Below are positions 1-5,841 of a stretch of 7,248 nucleotides of DNA, in pieces (the first letter of the stretch is position 1; every line of letters starts with the position of its first letter). This stretch comes from Candidatus Rifleibacteriota bacterium (GTDB taxonomy: Bacteria > Riflebacteria > Ozemobacteria > Ozemobacterales > Ozemobacteraceae). The notes beneath the pieces are model-generated. The model had not been told where the DNA came from and searched no databases. It saw nothing but the letters and a program-made list of their open reading frames with translations. A program made the translations under genes and the position numbers. The DNA lies in NCBI GenBank assembly GCA_029560455.1, contig JAKQKW010000015.1, positions 1 to 7,248 on the forward strand. The letters run 5' to 3'.

Positions 1-266
1 CGGTTGACAAGCTTCAGAATCTCTGTGGTCGCATGAAGGTCAAAATCGGAGTTATCGCCACCACCGAAGATGCTGCCCAGGAAGTAGCCGATCAAATGAT
101 CGCAGGCGGCATCAGAGGCATATGGAACTTTGCCCCGGCAGCAATCAAGGTCCCGGACGGAGTAATCGTGCAAAACGAGAACCTGGCCGCTGGCCTTGCT
201 GTTCTTTCAAAAAAACTGCAACTGCTGATGCAGTCAGGAAAATTCAGACAGGAGGTCGTCAAATGA
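1..266 (+). CDS. rex: Redox-sensing transcriptional repressor Rex, C-terminal part (5' end outside window)
   Basis: Rex is a cytoplasmic homodimeric repressor that binds NADH or NAD+ in a C-terminal Rossmann domain and leaves its operators when NADH is high. Only the last 87 codons are present; the frame begins at base 3 and runs through the left edge. The visible part matches the end of the Rex Rossmann domain: an IGVIATT strand, then a helix with AAQEVADQM, then GIRGIWNFAP and VPDGVIVQNENL, which is the usual Rex C-terminal order. The ATG at 33 is internal and not the real start. The stop codon overlaps the hydC start by four bases (ATGA), so the genes are co-transcribed and probably translationally coupled. 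Rex commonly controls NADH-linked hydrogenase and fermentation genes; its operator here would lie upstream of the window. The family call is firm. Confidence 0.9.
   Translation, partial: VDKLQNLCGRMKVKIGVIATTEDAAQEVADQMIAGGIRGIWNFAPAAIKVPDGVIVQNENLAAGLAVLSKKLQLLMQSGKFRQEVVK
250..255 (+). promoter_or_regulatory. Ribosome binding site that fixes the hydC start
   Basis: AGGAGG lies inside the last codons of rex, seven bases before the ATG at 263. The reading frame is open much further upstream (an ATG at 122), but that upstream part only re-reads rex in another frame. This Shine-Dalgarno sequence together with the ATGA overlap makes 263 the real start. Confidence 0.85.
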
Positions 267-763
267 CCGGCCAGACAGACACCATGATGAGAAAGTTTGA
301 AAAAGTCTGCGAAATCATCGAACGCTACAACAACGACAGTTCAAAGCTCGTTCCGATTCTGCAGGCAGTCCAGGAAGAGTACCGCTATCTTCCGGAAGAT
401 GTGATGTATTACGTGGCAACTTCGCTCGGAATACCCTCCGCTCAGGTTTATGGTGTTGCGACTTTCTATTCACATTTCGCACTCACCCCTAAAGGAAAGT
501 ATCTGATCAAGGTTTGTGATGGCACGGCCTGCCACGTTAAGAAGTCGATTCCGATACTCGAAGCCCTGATGAAAAAACTGAAGTTGACTGAAGACAAAAT
601 GACCACTCCCGACATGCTTTTCACCGTCGAAACCGTTTCGTGCCTCGGTGCCTGTGGTCTTGCACCGGTTCTCGTCATCAATGAAGAAGTTCATGGCCTG
701 ATGACTCCTGAATCAACCATCGCCCTGCTCGACAATATCATCGCCCGGGAGGAAGCCAAATGA
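263..763 (+). CDS. hydC: NuoE-like [2Fe-2S] subunit of trimeric [FeFe]-hydrogenase (HydC)
   Basis: This is the small electron-transfer subunit (166 aa) of a soluble NADH-linked [FeFe]-hydrogenase, homologous to the 24-kDa NuoE subunit of complex I. Residues 10-75 form the helical N-terminal domain, including the typical GIPSAQVYGVATFYSHF stretch. Residues 80-162 form a thioredoxin-like [2Fe-2S] domain with ligands C85-x4-C90 (CDGTAC) and C127-x3-C131 (CLGAC). Size and motifs match Thermotoga-type HydC and complex I NuoE. The gene overlaps rex by four bases upstream and hydB by four bases downstream. In the known complex HydC sits next to the FMN of HydB. The hydrogenase assignment rather than complex I comes from the adjacent hydA; no other nuo genes are visible. 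Confidence 0.93.
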   Translation: MTGQTDTMMRKFEKVCEIIERYNNDSSKLVPILQAVQEEYRYLPEDVMYYVATSLGIPSAQVYGVATFYSHFALTPKGKYLIKVCDGTACHVKKSIPILEALMKKLKLTEDKMTTPDMLFTVETVSCLGACGLAPVLVINEEVHGLMTPESTIALLDNIIAREEAK

Positions 764-2649
764 GCGGCCACAACATCGATCTCAAGAAAATCGCTTCTGA
801 ATACCAAGCCAACGCTGAGGAAAGGCGTGTCATCGTCTGTGCCGGTACCGCCTGTGTCGCTAATGGCGCCCTGCCTTTGATCGACGCTCTTGTGAAAAAA
901 ATCACCGAAACCGGCCTGAAAGTACGCGTTGAAGCTCATACCGAAGCTAAAGGTGACATCCGCGTCTCCAAAAGTGGTTGTCACGGCTTCTGCCAGATGG
1001 GCCCGCTGGTTACCATCCTGCCCGAAAATATTCTCTACACTCGCGTTAAAGCTGCTGATGCCGACGAAATCGTCGAAAAAACCCTCAAAAAGGGCGAACT
1101 CGTCGACCGCCTGCTGTTCGTTGAACCGGCGACCGGCAAACATTCAAAAGGCAGCGACGACATTACCTTCTACAAACGCCAGAAACGCACCGTTCTCAAA
1201 GAATGCGGCCACATCTGCCCCGAAGATATCAACGAATACATCTCACACGGCGGCTATGAAGGTGCCAAAAACGCCATCACCAATATGAAGCCGGAAACCG
1301 TCTGCGAAGAAATTCTGCATTCCGGCCTGCGCGGTCGTGGCGGCGGCGGTTTCCCGACCGGTAAAAAATGGCAGCTGACCCTGGTTCACAAAAACCCGAA
1401 AAAATACGTCATCTGCAACGCCGACGAAGGCGATCCGGGTGCATTCATGGACAGAAGCGTCATGGAAGGCAACCCACATTCGATAATCGAAGGCATGATG
1501 ATTGCCGCCCGCGCTATCGAAGCCAATGAAGGCGTCATCTACTGCCGCGCCGAATACCCGCTCGCAGTCAAACGCATGCGCAAAGCCATCGAAGACGCCC
1601 GCAAACTCGGCGTTCTCGGCAAAAACATCTTCGGCACCGAATTTGAATTCGACATGAACGTCATGGAAGGCGCTGGCGCGTTTGTCTGCGGCGAAGAAAC
1701 CGCCCTGATCGCTTCAGTAGAAGGCAAGCGCGGCATGCCGACCCCGAAACCACCGTTCCCGGCTGAAAGTGGCCTGTTCGGCAAACCGACCGTCATCAAC
1801 AACGTCGAAACCCTCGCCTGTGTGCCGCTGATCATCAGAAACGGCGCAAAATGGTTCAGAGAACAGGGCACCGAAAAATCACCGGGCACCAAGACCTTCG
1901 CGCTCACCGGTCATGTTGCCAATACCGGTCTGATTGAAGTTCCGTTCGGAACCACCCTGCGCGAGATCATCTTCAACATCGGCGGCGGCATTACCGATGA
2001 CCGCGGCAAACCGATGCCCGACGGTTTCAAAGCTGTGCAGATCGGTGGCCCGTCAGGCGGCTGTCTGACTGCCGAGCACCTCGATCTGCCCGTCGATTTC
2101 GACTCTCTCAAAGATAAGGGCGCCATGGTCGGCTCAGGCGGCCTGGTCGTCATGAACAAAACCACCTGCATGGTTTCGGTAGCACGCTTCTTCATGCAGT
2201 TCACCCAGAACGAATCGTGCGGAAAATGCGTTCTCTGCCGCGAAGGTACTCGCCAGATGCTGAGCATGCTCGACGACATCATGCGCGGTGATGCCGACGA
2301 AAGCACACTGGTAAACCTCGAAAAGCTTGCCAGAGCCGTGGCCAAAGCTTCCCTCTGCGGTCTGGGCAAAACTGCTCCGAGTCCGGTTCTTTCGACGCTG
2401 CGCTATTTCAGACATGAGTATGAAGCGCATGTTTTCCAGAAGAAGTGCCCGGCCGGTCAGTGCAAAGCCCTTGCCAACCCGGAAATTCACGCCGAACTCT
2501 GCAAAGGCTGCACTCTCTGCGCCAGAAAGTGCCCGGTCGGCGCCATCAAGGGCGAAGTCAAGAAACCTCACGTTATCGATGCCGAAATCTGCATCAAATG
2601 CGGTGCCTGTGCGGCCGCCTGCAAATTCAACGCTATTACAGGGGTGTGA
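760..2649 (+). CDS. hydB: NuoF-like FMN/NAD(H)-binding subunit of trimeric [FeFe]-hydrogenase (HydB)
   Basis: This 629-aa flavoprotein subunit exchanges electrons with NAD(H) through FMN and is the proposed bifurcation site in HydABC complexes. Domains in order: a thioredoxin-like [2Fe-2S] domain (about 20-120; C27-x4-C32, C74-x3-C78); the NuoF FMN/NADH fold (about 150-400) with the glycine-rich GLRGRGGGGFPTGKKW (189-204), CNADEGDPGA (from 219) and FVCGEETAL (308-316); an SLBB-like segment (about 400-465); the NuoF [4Fe-4S] site ESCGKCVLC (C487, C490, C493) with C533 as fourth ligand; and a C-terminal two-cluster ferredoxin (C581, C584, C587, C591; C611, C614, C617, C621). Complex I NuoF lacks the first and last of these domains, so this is the hydrogenase form (HydB/HndC type). 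GGGAGGA at 747-753 lies six bases before the ATG, which overlaps the hydC stop. Confidence 0.95.
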   Translation: MSGHNIDLKKIASEYQANAEERRVIVCAGTACVANGALPLIDALVKKITETGLKVRVEAHTEAKGDIRVSKSGCHGFCQMGPLVTILPENILYTRVKAADADEIVEKTLKKGELVDRLLFVEPATGKHSKGSDDITFYKRQKRTVLKECGHICPEDINEYISHGGYEGAKNAITNMKPETVCEEILHSGLRGRGGGGFPTGKKWQLTLVHKNPKKYVICNADEGDPGAFMDRSVMEGNPHSIIEGMMIAARAIEANEGVIYCRAEYPLAVKRMRKAIEDARKLGVLGKNIFGTEFEFDMNVMEGAGAFVCGEETALIASVEGKRGMPTPKPPFPAESGLFGKPTVINNVETLACVPLIIRNGAKWFREQGTEKSPGTKTFALTGHVANTGLIEVPFGTTLREIIFNIGGGITDDRGKPMPDGFKAVQIGGPSGGCLTAEHLDLPVDFDSLKDKGAMVGSGGLVVMNKTTCMVSVARFFMQFTQNESCGKCVLCREGTRQMLSMLDDIMRGDADESTLVNLEKLARAVAKASLCGLGKTAPSPVLSTLRYFRHEYEAHVFQKKCPAGQCKALANPEIHAELCKGCTLCARKCPVGAIKGEVKKPHVIDAEICIKCGACAAACKFNAITGV

Positions 2650-2652
2650 GCT

Positions 2653-4671
2653 ATGTCTAACAACGATAAGGGTTTTGTTCAGATCAACGGTCAGAACGTC
2701 GCTATCGAAGGCGAACGCAATCTTCTCGAACTCATCAGAAAGTCCGGCATCGAGATTCCGACTTTCTGCTATCATTCAGAACTCAGCATTTACGGCGCCT
2801 GCCGCCTGTGTCTCGTCGATATAGAAGGCCGCGGCCTCAATGCTTCGTGCTCGATCAAGCCTGAACCGGGCATGAAAGTTAAGACCGCCACCGAAGAGAT
2901 CCGCGAAATCCGCAAGATTTCGGTCGAGCTGCTGCTTGCCAATCACCGGGTTGAATGCCCGACCTGCCCGCAGAGCAGCAAGTGCAAACTTGAAGAACTG
3001 GCCCGCAAGCTTGGCATCACCGAAGTGCGCTTCAAAAAAGCCAAACTCGATCACCCGGTCGATCTCTCTTCTGATTCGCTGGTGCGCGACCCCAACAAAT
3101 GCGTTCTCTGCGGCGACTGCGTCAGATACTGCCGCGAAATTCAGAGCATCGGCGCCATCGACTTTGCCCATCGCGGCAAGCACACCGTCGTGACTCCGGC
3201 TTTCAATAAGGATCTGGCGAAGGTCGAATGCGTCAACTGCGGTCAGTGCGCCGCCGTCTGCCCGGTCGGTGCAATTACGGTCAAACAGGATGTCGACAAG
3301 GTATTTGCCGCTCTCGACAACCCCGAAAAGGTCGTCGTCGCCCAGATCGCTCCGGCGGTTCGTGTTGCGCTCGGCGAACAGTTCGGCATGACTTCCGGCG
3401 ATATCGTTACCGGCAAGATCACCGCCGCTCTCAAGAAAATGGGCTTCGGCAAGGTGTTTGACACCTCTTTCTCAGCTGACCTGACGGTCATGGAAGAAGG
3501 CACCGAATTCCTCGAACGTTTCACGAAGGGCGAAAAACTGCCGCAGTTCACTTCCTGTTGCCCGGCCTGGGTTAAATTCGCAGAACAGTATTACCCCGAA
3601 ATTCTGCCGCGCCTGTCTTCATGCAAGTCGCCACAGCAGATGTTCGGTTCGCTCGCCCGCGCAACCCTGCCGAAAATGCTCAACGTCAAACCCGAAAATC
3701 TCTTCATCGTTTCGATCATGCCCTGCACCGCCAAGAAGTTCGAAGCAAAGCGCCCCGAATTCACGCATGAAAACCTCGCTGACGTCGATGCGGTCATCAC
3801 CACCCAGGAACTCAGCCGCATGATCGAAGCCAGCGGCCTGAATTTCATGGAACTCGACCCCGAATCGCTCGATCTGCCGATGGGCTTCAAGACCGGCGCC
3901 GGCGTTATCTTCGGCACGACCGGCGGCGTAACTGAAGCGGTTCTGCGCTTCGCCGTCGAAAAAGTGACCGGTGAAAAGCTCAACAATGTAGATTTCCATC
4001 AGGTGCGCGGTGAAGCCGGCATTCGCGAAGCCACTCTCGAAGTGGCCGGCAAACAGGTACGCATGGCGATCGCCCACGGCCTGAAGAATGCGAGAAAGCT
4101 GGCAGAAGAAGTCAAAGCCGGCAAATGCAATTACGACATCATCGAAGTCATGGCCTGCCCGGGCGGCTGCGTCGGCGGCGCCGGTCAGCCGGTCAACTTC
4201 ACTCCCGGCACCATCAAACGTCGCGCCAAAGGTCTGTATGAAGCCGACAAGATGCTGCAGCTGCATAAAGCCCAGGAAAACCCCTACATCATCGAAACCT
4301 ATGAAAAGGTTCTCGACAAACCGGGCAGCCACAAGGCTCACCACATGCTGCACACCAAATACCAGTCACGCCGGCGTATTTCCGACAAGGGCATGCCGCT
4401 GATGACCGGTGAAGGTACCGACAAACTGTCGATCAAGGTCTGCGTCGGCACCAACTGCTACCTCAAGGGTTCACAGAGCATTCTCAAGGCTCTGACCAAA
4501 GACATCGAAAGCCGCGGTCTGCAGGATGCGGTCGACATTCAGGCGACCTTCTGCTTCGAAAAGTGTGGCCAGGCCCCGAACGTGATGATCGGCGACCAGC
4601 TGATCAGCAAGTGCACCTTCGAAAAGGCCCGCGAAGCCCTCAACGCCGAACTGAAGAAAAAGACCTCGTAA
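2653..4671 (+). CDS. hydA: Catalytic subunit of trimeric (probably electron-bifurcating) [FeFe]-hydrogenase (HydA)
   Basis: This 672-aa subunit carries the H-cluster and interconverts H2 with protons and electrons. Domains in order: plant-type [2Fe-2S] (C39, C50, C53, C66); His-Cys [4Fe-4S] (H98, C102, C105, C111); two-[4Fe-4S] ferredoxin (C150, C153, C156, C160; C193, C196, C199, C203); H-cluster domain with TSCCPAW (300-306), MPCTAKKFE (356-364) and MACPGGCVGGAGQP (500-513); a small-subunit-like tail (about 530-575); and a C-terminal thioredoxin-like [2Fe-2S] domain (C597-x4-C602, C634-x3-C638). C303, C358, C502 and C506 match the H-cluster ligands. C302, E282, E285 and S322 match the proton pathway of Clostridium pasteurianum CpI (C299, E279, E282, S319). 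The extra C-terminal domain and the hydC-hydB context indicate the Thermotoga-type trimeric enzyme. The gene starts three bases after hydB, with AGGGGTG six bases upstream. The bifurcating role is inferred from architecture. Confidence 0.96.
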   Translation: MSNNDKGFVQINGQNVAIEGERNLLELIRKSGIEIPTFCYHSELSIYGACRLCLVDIEGRGLNASCSIKPEPGMKVKTATEEIREIRKISVELLLANHRVECPTCPQSSKCKLEELARKLGITEVRFKKAKLDHPVDLSSDSLVRDPNKCVLCGDCVRYCREIQSIGAIDFAHRGKHTVVTPAFNKDLAKVECVNCGQCAAVCPVGAITVKQDVDKVFAALDNPEKVVVAQIAPAVRVALGEQFGMTSGDIVTGKITAALKKMGFGKVFDTSFSADLTVMEEGTEFLERFTKGEKLPQFTSCCPAWVKFAEQYYPEILPRLSSCKSPQQMFGSLARATLPKMLNVKPENLFIVSIMPCTAKKFEAKRPEFTHENLADVDAVITTQELSRMIEASGLNFMELDPESLDLPMGFKTGAGVIFGTTGGVTEAVLRFAVEKVTGEKLNNVDFHQVRGEAGIREATLEVAGKQVRMAIAHGLKNARKLAEEVKAGKCNYDIIEVMACPGGCVGGAGQPVNFTPGTIKRRAKGLYEADKMLQLHKAQENPYIIETYEKVLDKPGSHKAHHMLHTKYQSRRRISDKGMPLMTGEGTDKLSIKVCVGTNCYLKGSQSILKALTKDIESRGLQDAVDIQATFCFEKCGQAPNVMIGDQLISKCTFEKAREALNAELKKKTS

Positions 4672-4681
4672 TTATGTTTAT

Positions 4682-4717
4682 CGGGGCGGCGACCCCGTTT
4701 TGTGGGTGCCGCCGCCC
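4682..4717 (+). terminator. GC-rich hairpin just after hydA (possible early terminator or 3'-end stabiliser)
   Basis: Ten bases after the hydA stop, two alternative hairpins share bases. A compact one pairs CGGGG (4682-4686) with CCCCG (4693-4697) and is followed by TTTTG. A larger one pairs GGGCGGC (4684-4690) with GCCGCCC (4711-4717), and inside it ACCC (4692-4695) with GGGT (4704-4707), leaving small bulges. The larger form has no T-tract. The two forms exclude each other. The pairing is seen directly; the role in termination or mRNA stability is inferred. Confidence 0.5.
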
Positions 4718-4748
4718 GGTTCCCGATTCTTGAATCTCTCTATTTTGC

Positions 4749-4790
4749 CCGCACCGGCGACACAACCTGCCGCCCGTGCGGACTTTTTTT
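4749..4790 (+). terminator. Rho-independent terminator of the rex-hydCBA operon
   Basis: CCGCAC (4749-4754) pairs with GTGCGG (4776-4781). After one C-C mismatch, GGCG (4756-4759) pairs with CGCC (4771-4774), leaving an 11-base loop. Two bases later comes a run of seven T (4784-4790). A strong GC stem with a T-tract about 80 bases past the hydA stop is the expected end of this operon. Confidence 0.8.
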
Positions 4791-4926
4791 ATCTGGCAGA
4801 ATTCAGTTCCGCCGTAACAGGGAATTTAAATTTCCGACCTGGCCGGGATGGTGGCCGGAGGTGGCAGAGGCGGTAAAGTTGCCGGAGTGCCGGCAAGGTT
4901 AAGGACGTGGGCCGCGTGCTGTTTTT
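4791..4926. other. Non-coding spacer between hydrogenase operon and toxin-antitoxin unit
   Basis: No convincing gene is seen. The spacer holds the AT palindrome AATTTAAATT (4823-4832), repeated GGCCGG/GCCGG words between 4841 and 4894, and a perfect short hairpin listed separately. A GTG-started frame crossing 4702-4902 runs through the operon terminator, has no ribosome binding site and resembles nothing recognised. Confidence 0.6.
4879..4896. repeat. Perfect 7-bp hairpin in intergenic spacer
   Basis: TTGCCGG (4879-4885) and CCGGCAA (4890-4896) are perfect inverted repeats around the 4-base loop AGTG. There is no adjacent T-tract, so it is not a typical terminator. It could be a REP-like extragenic palindrome or a protein site; one window cannot show whether it recurs in the genome. 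Confidence 0.5.
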
Positions 4927-4955
4927 TTGACAAATATACATCATGGCTTTATAAT
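4927..4955 (+). promoter_or_regulatory. Perfect-consensus sigma-70 promoter of the toxin-antitoxin operon
   Basis: TTGACA (4927-4932) and TATAAT (4950-4955) match the sigma-70 consensus at all 12 positions with the optimal 17-base spacer. The -35 box sits at the end of a run of seven T. The predicted transcription start near 4962 would leave a leader of only about 11 bases, with the Shine-Dalgarno sequence AGAGGTG (4962-4968) at its very 5' end. Such a strong promoter implies tight repression, consistent with the operator overlapping it. Confidence 0.88.
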
Positions 4956-4961
4956 GTATAT
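4934..4961. promoter_or_regulatory. Inverted-repeat operator overlapping the toxin-antitoxin promoter
   Basis: ATATACAT (4934-4941) and ATGTATAT (4954-4961) are perfect 8-bp inverted repeats separated by 12 bases. Their centres are 20 bases apart, about two helical turns, so both arms face the same side of the DNA. The left arm lies just inside the -35 box and the right arm overlaps the end of the -10 box. Ribbon-helix-helix antitoxins typically autoregulate by binding such palindromes, alone or with the toxin. The repeat is seen; its use by the adjacent antitoxin is inferred. Confidence 0.72.
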
Positions 4962-4972
4962 AGAGGTGACCA

Positions 4973-5242
4973 ATGAAAAGAACACAAATTTACCTGGAAT
5001 CTGATCAGCATGACTTTCTGGAAAATATGGCCTTCGTTATCGGTAAAAAGAGCCACAAAAAGGTTTCTATTTCTGAAGTGATAAGGTCTGCCATCGATCT
5101 GCTGCGCGAGAAATACGACGCCAGGCAACTTGAGGATGAAACAGAACTGATTCTTAAAAGCGATCATCTGATGGCGGGAATTAAAAAAGCCAGAAACGAA
5201 AAGAAGCTACTTTCCCACGAGGAAGTGTTTGGTAAGAAATGA
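4973..5242 (+). CDS. Ribbon-helix-helix (CopG/Arc-type) antitoxin and probable autorepressor
   Basis: This 89-aa protein looks like a type II antitoxin. Residues 2-8 (KRTQIYL) form the DNA-binding beta strand, about 10-24 the first helix and 32-48 (SISEVIRSAIDLLREKY) the second helix of a ribbon-helix-helix fold. The two helices are joined by a lysine-rich segment (KKSHKK, 25-30). The charged C-terminal part (50-89, with LMAGIKKARNEKKLLS and HEEVFGKK) is the likely toxin-wrapping tail; endings of this EEVF type are common in antitoxins of RelE/ParE toxins. The gene sits directly after a consensus promoter with a palindromic operator, has AGAGGTG four bases before its ATG, and overlaps the toxin start by ATGA. 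Exact antitoxin family not recognised. Antitoxin-first order fits autoregulated toxin-antitoxin operons. Confidence 0.85.
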   Translation: MKRTQIYLESDQHDFLENMAFVIGKKSHKKVSISEVIRSAIDLLREKYDARQLEDETELILKSDHLMAGIKKARNEKKLLSHEEVFGKK

Positions 5243-5586
5243 GCTTTATTCCTTATTACAAACCACAATTCGCCAAGGATGTTAAAACCTACGCTTCAAT
5301 GAAGAGTCAGATAGAAAAAAAGGTTAAAAGCATTCTGGCAGACCCGTATAACAACACAGAACCTCTCAGGAATCTTCCTGGACATGATTTAAGAGGGTTG
5401 CGCAGCAAGCGCGTTGATAAAAATTTCCGCATTATTTTTGCGATCTGTGAGGAATGCAAAGAGCTATTTCCTGAGAAAGAAAAGCCCTGCCGTTATTGCA
5501 ATCAGGATTTGCCGGCCAAATCGGTTGTGTTCTTCACCGTCAGACCGCACAAAGTCGTATATGACGAGAAAAAGCCTCTGGAATAG
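5239..5586 (+). CDS. RelE/ParE-superfamily toxin with four-cysteine zinc-knuckle-like insertion
   Basis: This 115-aa protein has a RelE/ParE toxin fold: an N-terminal helical part (FAKDVKTYASMKSQIEKKV, about 11-29), a DPYNNTEPLRNLPG loop (35-48), the basic strand region LRGLRSKRVDKNFRIIF (51-67), and a C-terminal strand VVFFTVRPHKVVY (96-108). RelE-type toxins cleave mRNA in the ribosome, while ParE-type toxins poison gyrase. R55, K57, R58, R64, R102, H104 and Y108 are the plausible catalytic or RNA-contact residues. Between the last strands sits C70-x2-C73-x10-C84-x2-C87, an arrangement expected to bind zinc and absent from classical RelE and ParE. The start overlaps the antitoxin stop (ATGA). 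The nearest Shine-Dalgarno-like GAGGAA (5219-5224) is 14 bases away, suggesting translation coupled to the antitoxin. Fold call is good; target (mRNA or gyrase) is undetermined. Confidence 0.85.
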   Translation: MSFIPYYKPQFAKDVKTYASMKSQIEKKVKSILADPYNNTEPLRNLPGHDLRGLRSKRVDKNFRIIFAICEECKELFPEKEKPCRYCNQDLPAKSVVFFTVRPHKVVYDEKKPLE

Positions 5587-5602
5587 TTTTTAGAGAGCTT
5601 TT
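5571..5602 (+). terminator. Possible terminator at the end of the toxin gene
   Basis: AAAGC-CTCT (5571-5579) can pair with AGAG-A-GCTTT (5592-5601) with one bulged base, and the 3' arm runs into TTTT (5599-5602). The hairpin includes the toxin stop codon. The stem is AU-rich at its base and the loop (12 bases) is long, so strength is doubtful. Confidence 0.35.
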
Positions 5603-5841
5603 AAAGAAATTGAGATTACCATTTATATTTTCCTGCAGCGGTGACGAATATACCGCCAATTATGCCGGTTGTAAGTGAAACAAGAGTGCGTATTCTTGAA
5701 AATCCGGCCGGGTGTTCTGATTTAATCCGGCTACTTCAGTGCTTAACGGCATGCTTTTTTAACCCATTTTCTGAGCGGGGCTTTAGATGCATGGGGCATT
5801 GCTGTGAAAGCAAACAAGCAGTTGCAGCTGAATGAAGACGA
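5587..5841. other. Convergent intergenic region without a supported gene
   Basis: It lies between the toxin (+) and the CpaF-domain gene (-). Seen here: the palindrome CCGGCCGG (5704-5711), an AATCCGG direct repeat (5701-5707 and 5724-5730), and TTTTTT at 5755-5760 after a very weak stem. The open frames here lack ribosome binding sites and recognisable proteins. I also read the minus strand downstream of the CpaF-like stop for a continuation of the ATPase (for example a GGTGSGKT Walker A motif) in other frames and found none. Confidence 0.5.

Noticed and set aside
122..262. Longer reading frame upstream of hydC, starting at an ATG at 122
   Set aside because: This part overlaps the clearly Rex-coding frame and looks nothing like NuoE; the AGGAGG at 250-255 and the ATGA overlap place the start at 263.
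263..2649. hydC and hydB as NADH dehydrogenase (complex I) nuoE and nuoF
   Set aside because: HydB carries the extra N-terminal [2Fe-2S] and C-terminal ferredoxin domains of hydrogenase subunits, and hydA follows directly.
4702..4902. GTG-started 66-codon frame after hydA
   Set aside because: It runs through the operon terminator, lacks a ribosome binding site and shows no family features.
5731..5760. Possible terminator with a TTTTTT run near 5755-5760
   Set aside because: The only stem is four pairs including a G-T pair, too weak to call.
5641..5835. GTG-started 64-codon frame in the convergent intergenic region
   Set aside because: No ribosome binding site and no recognisable protein features.
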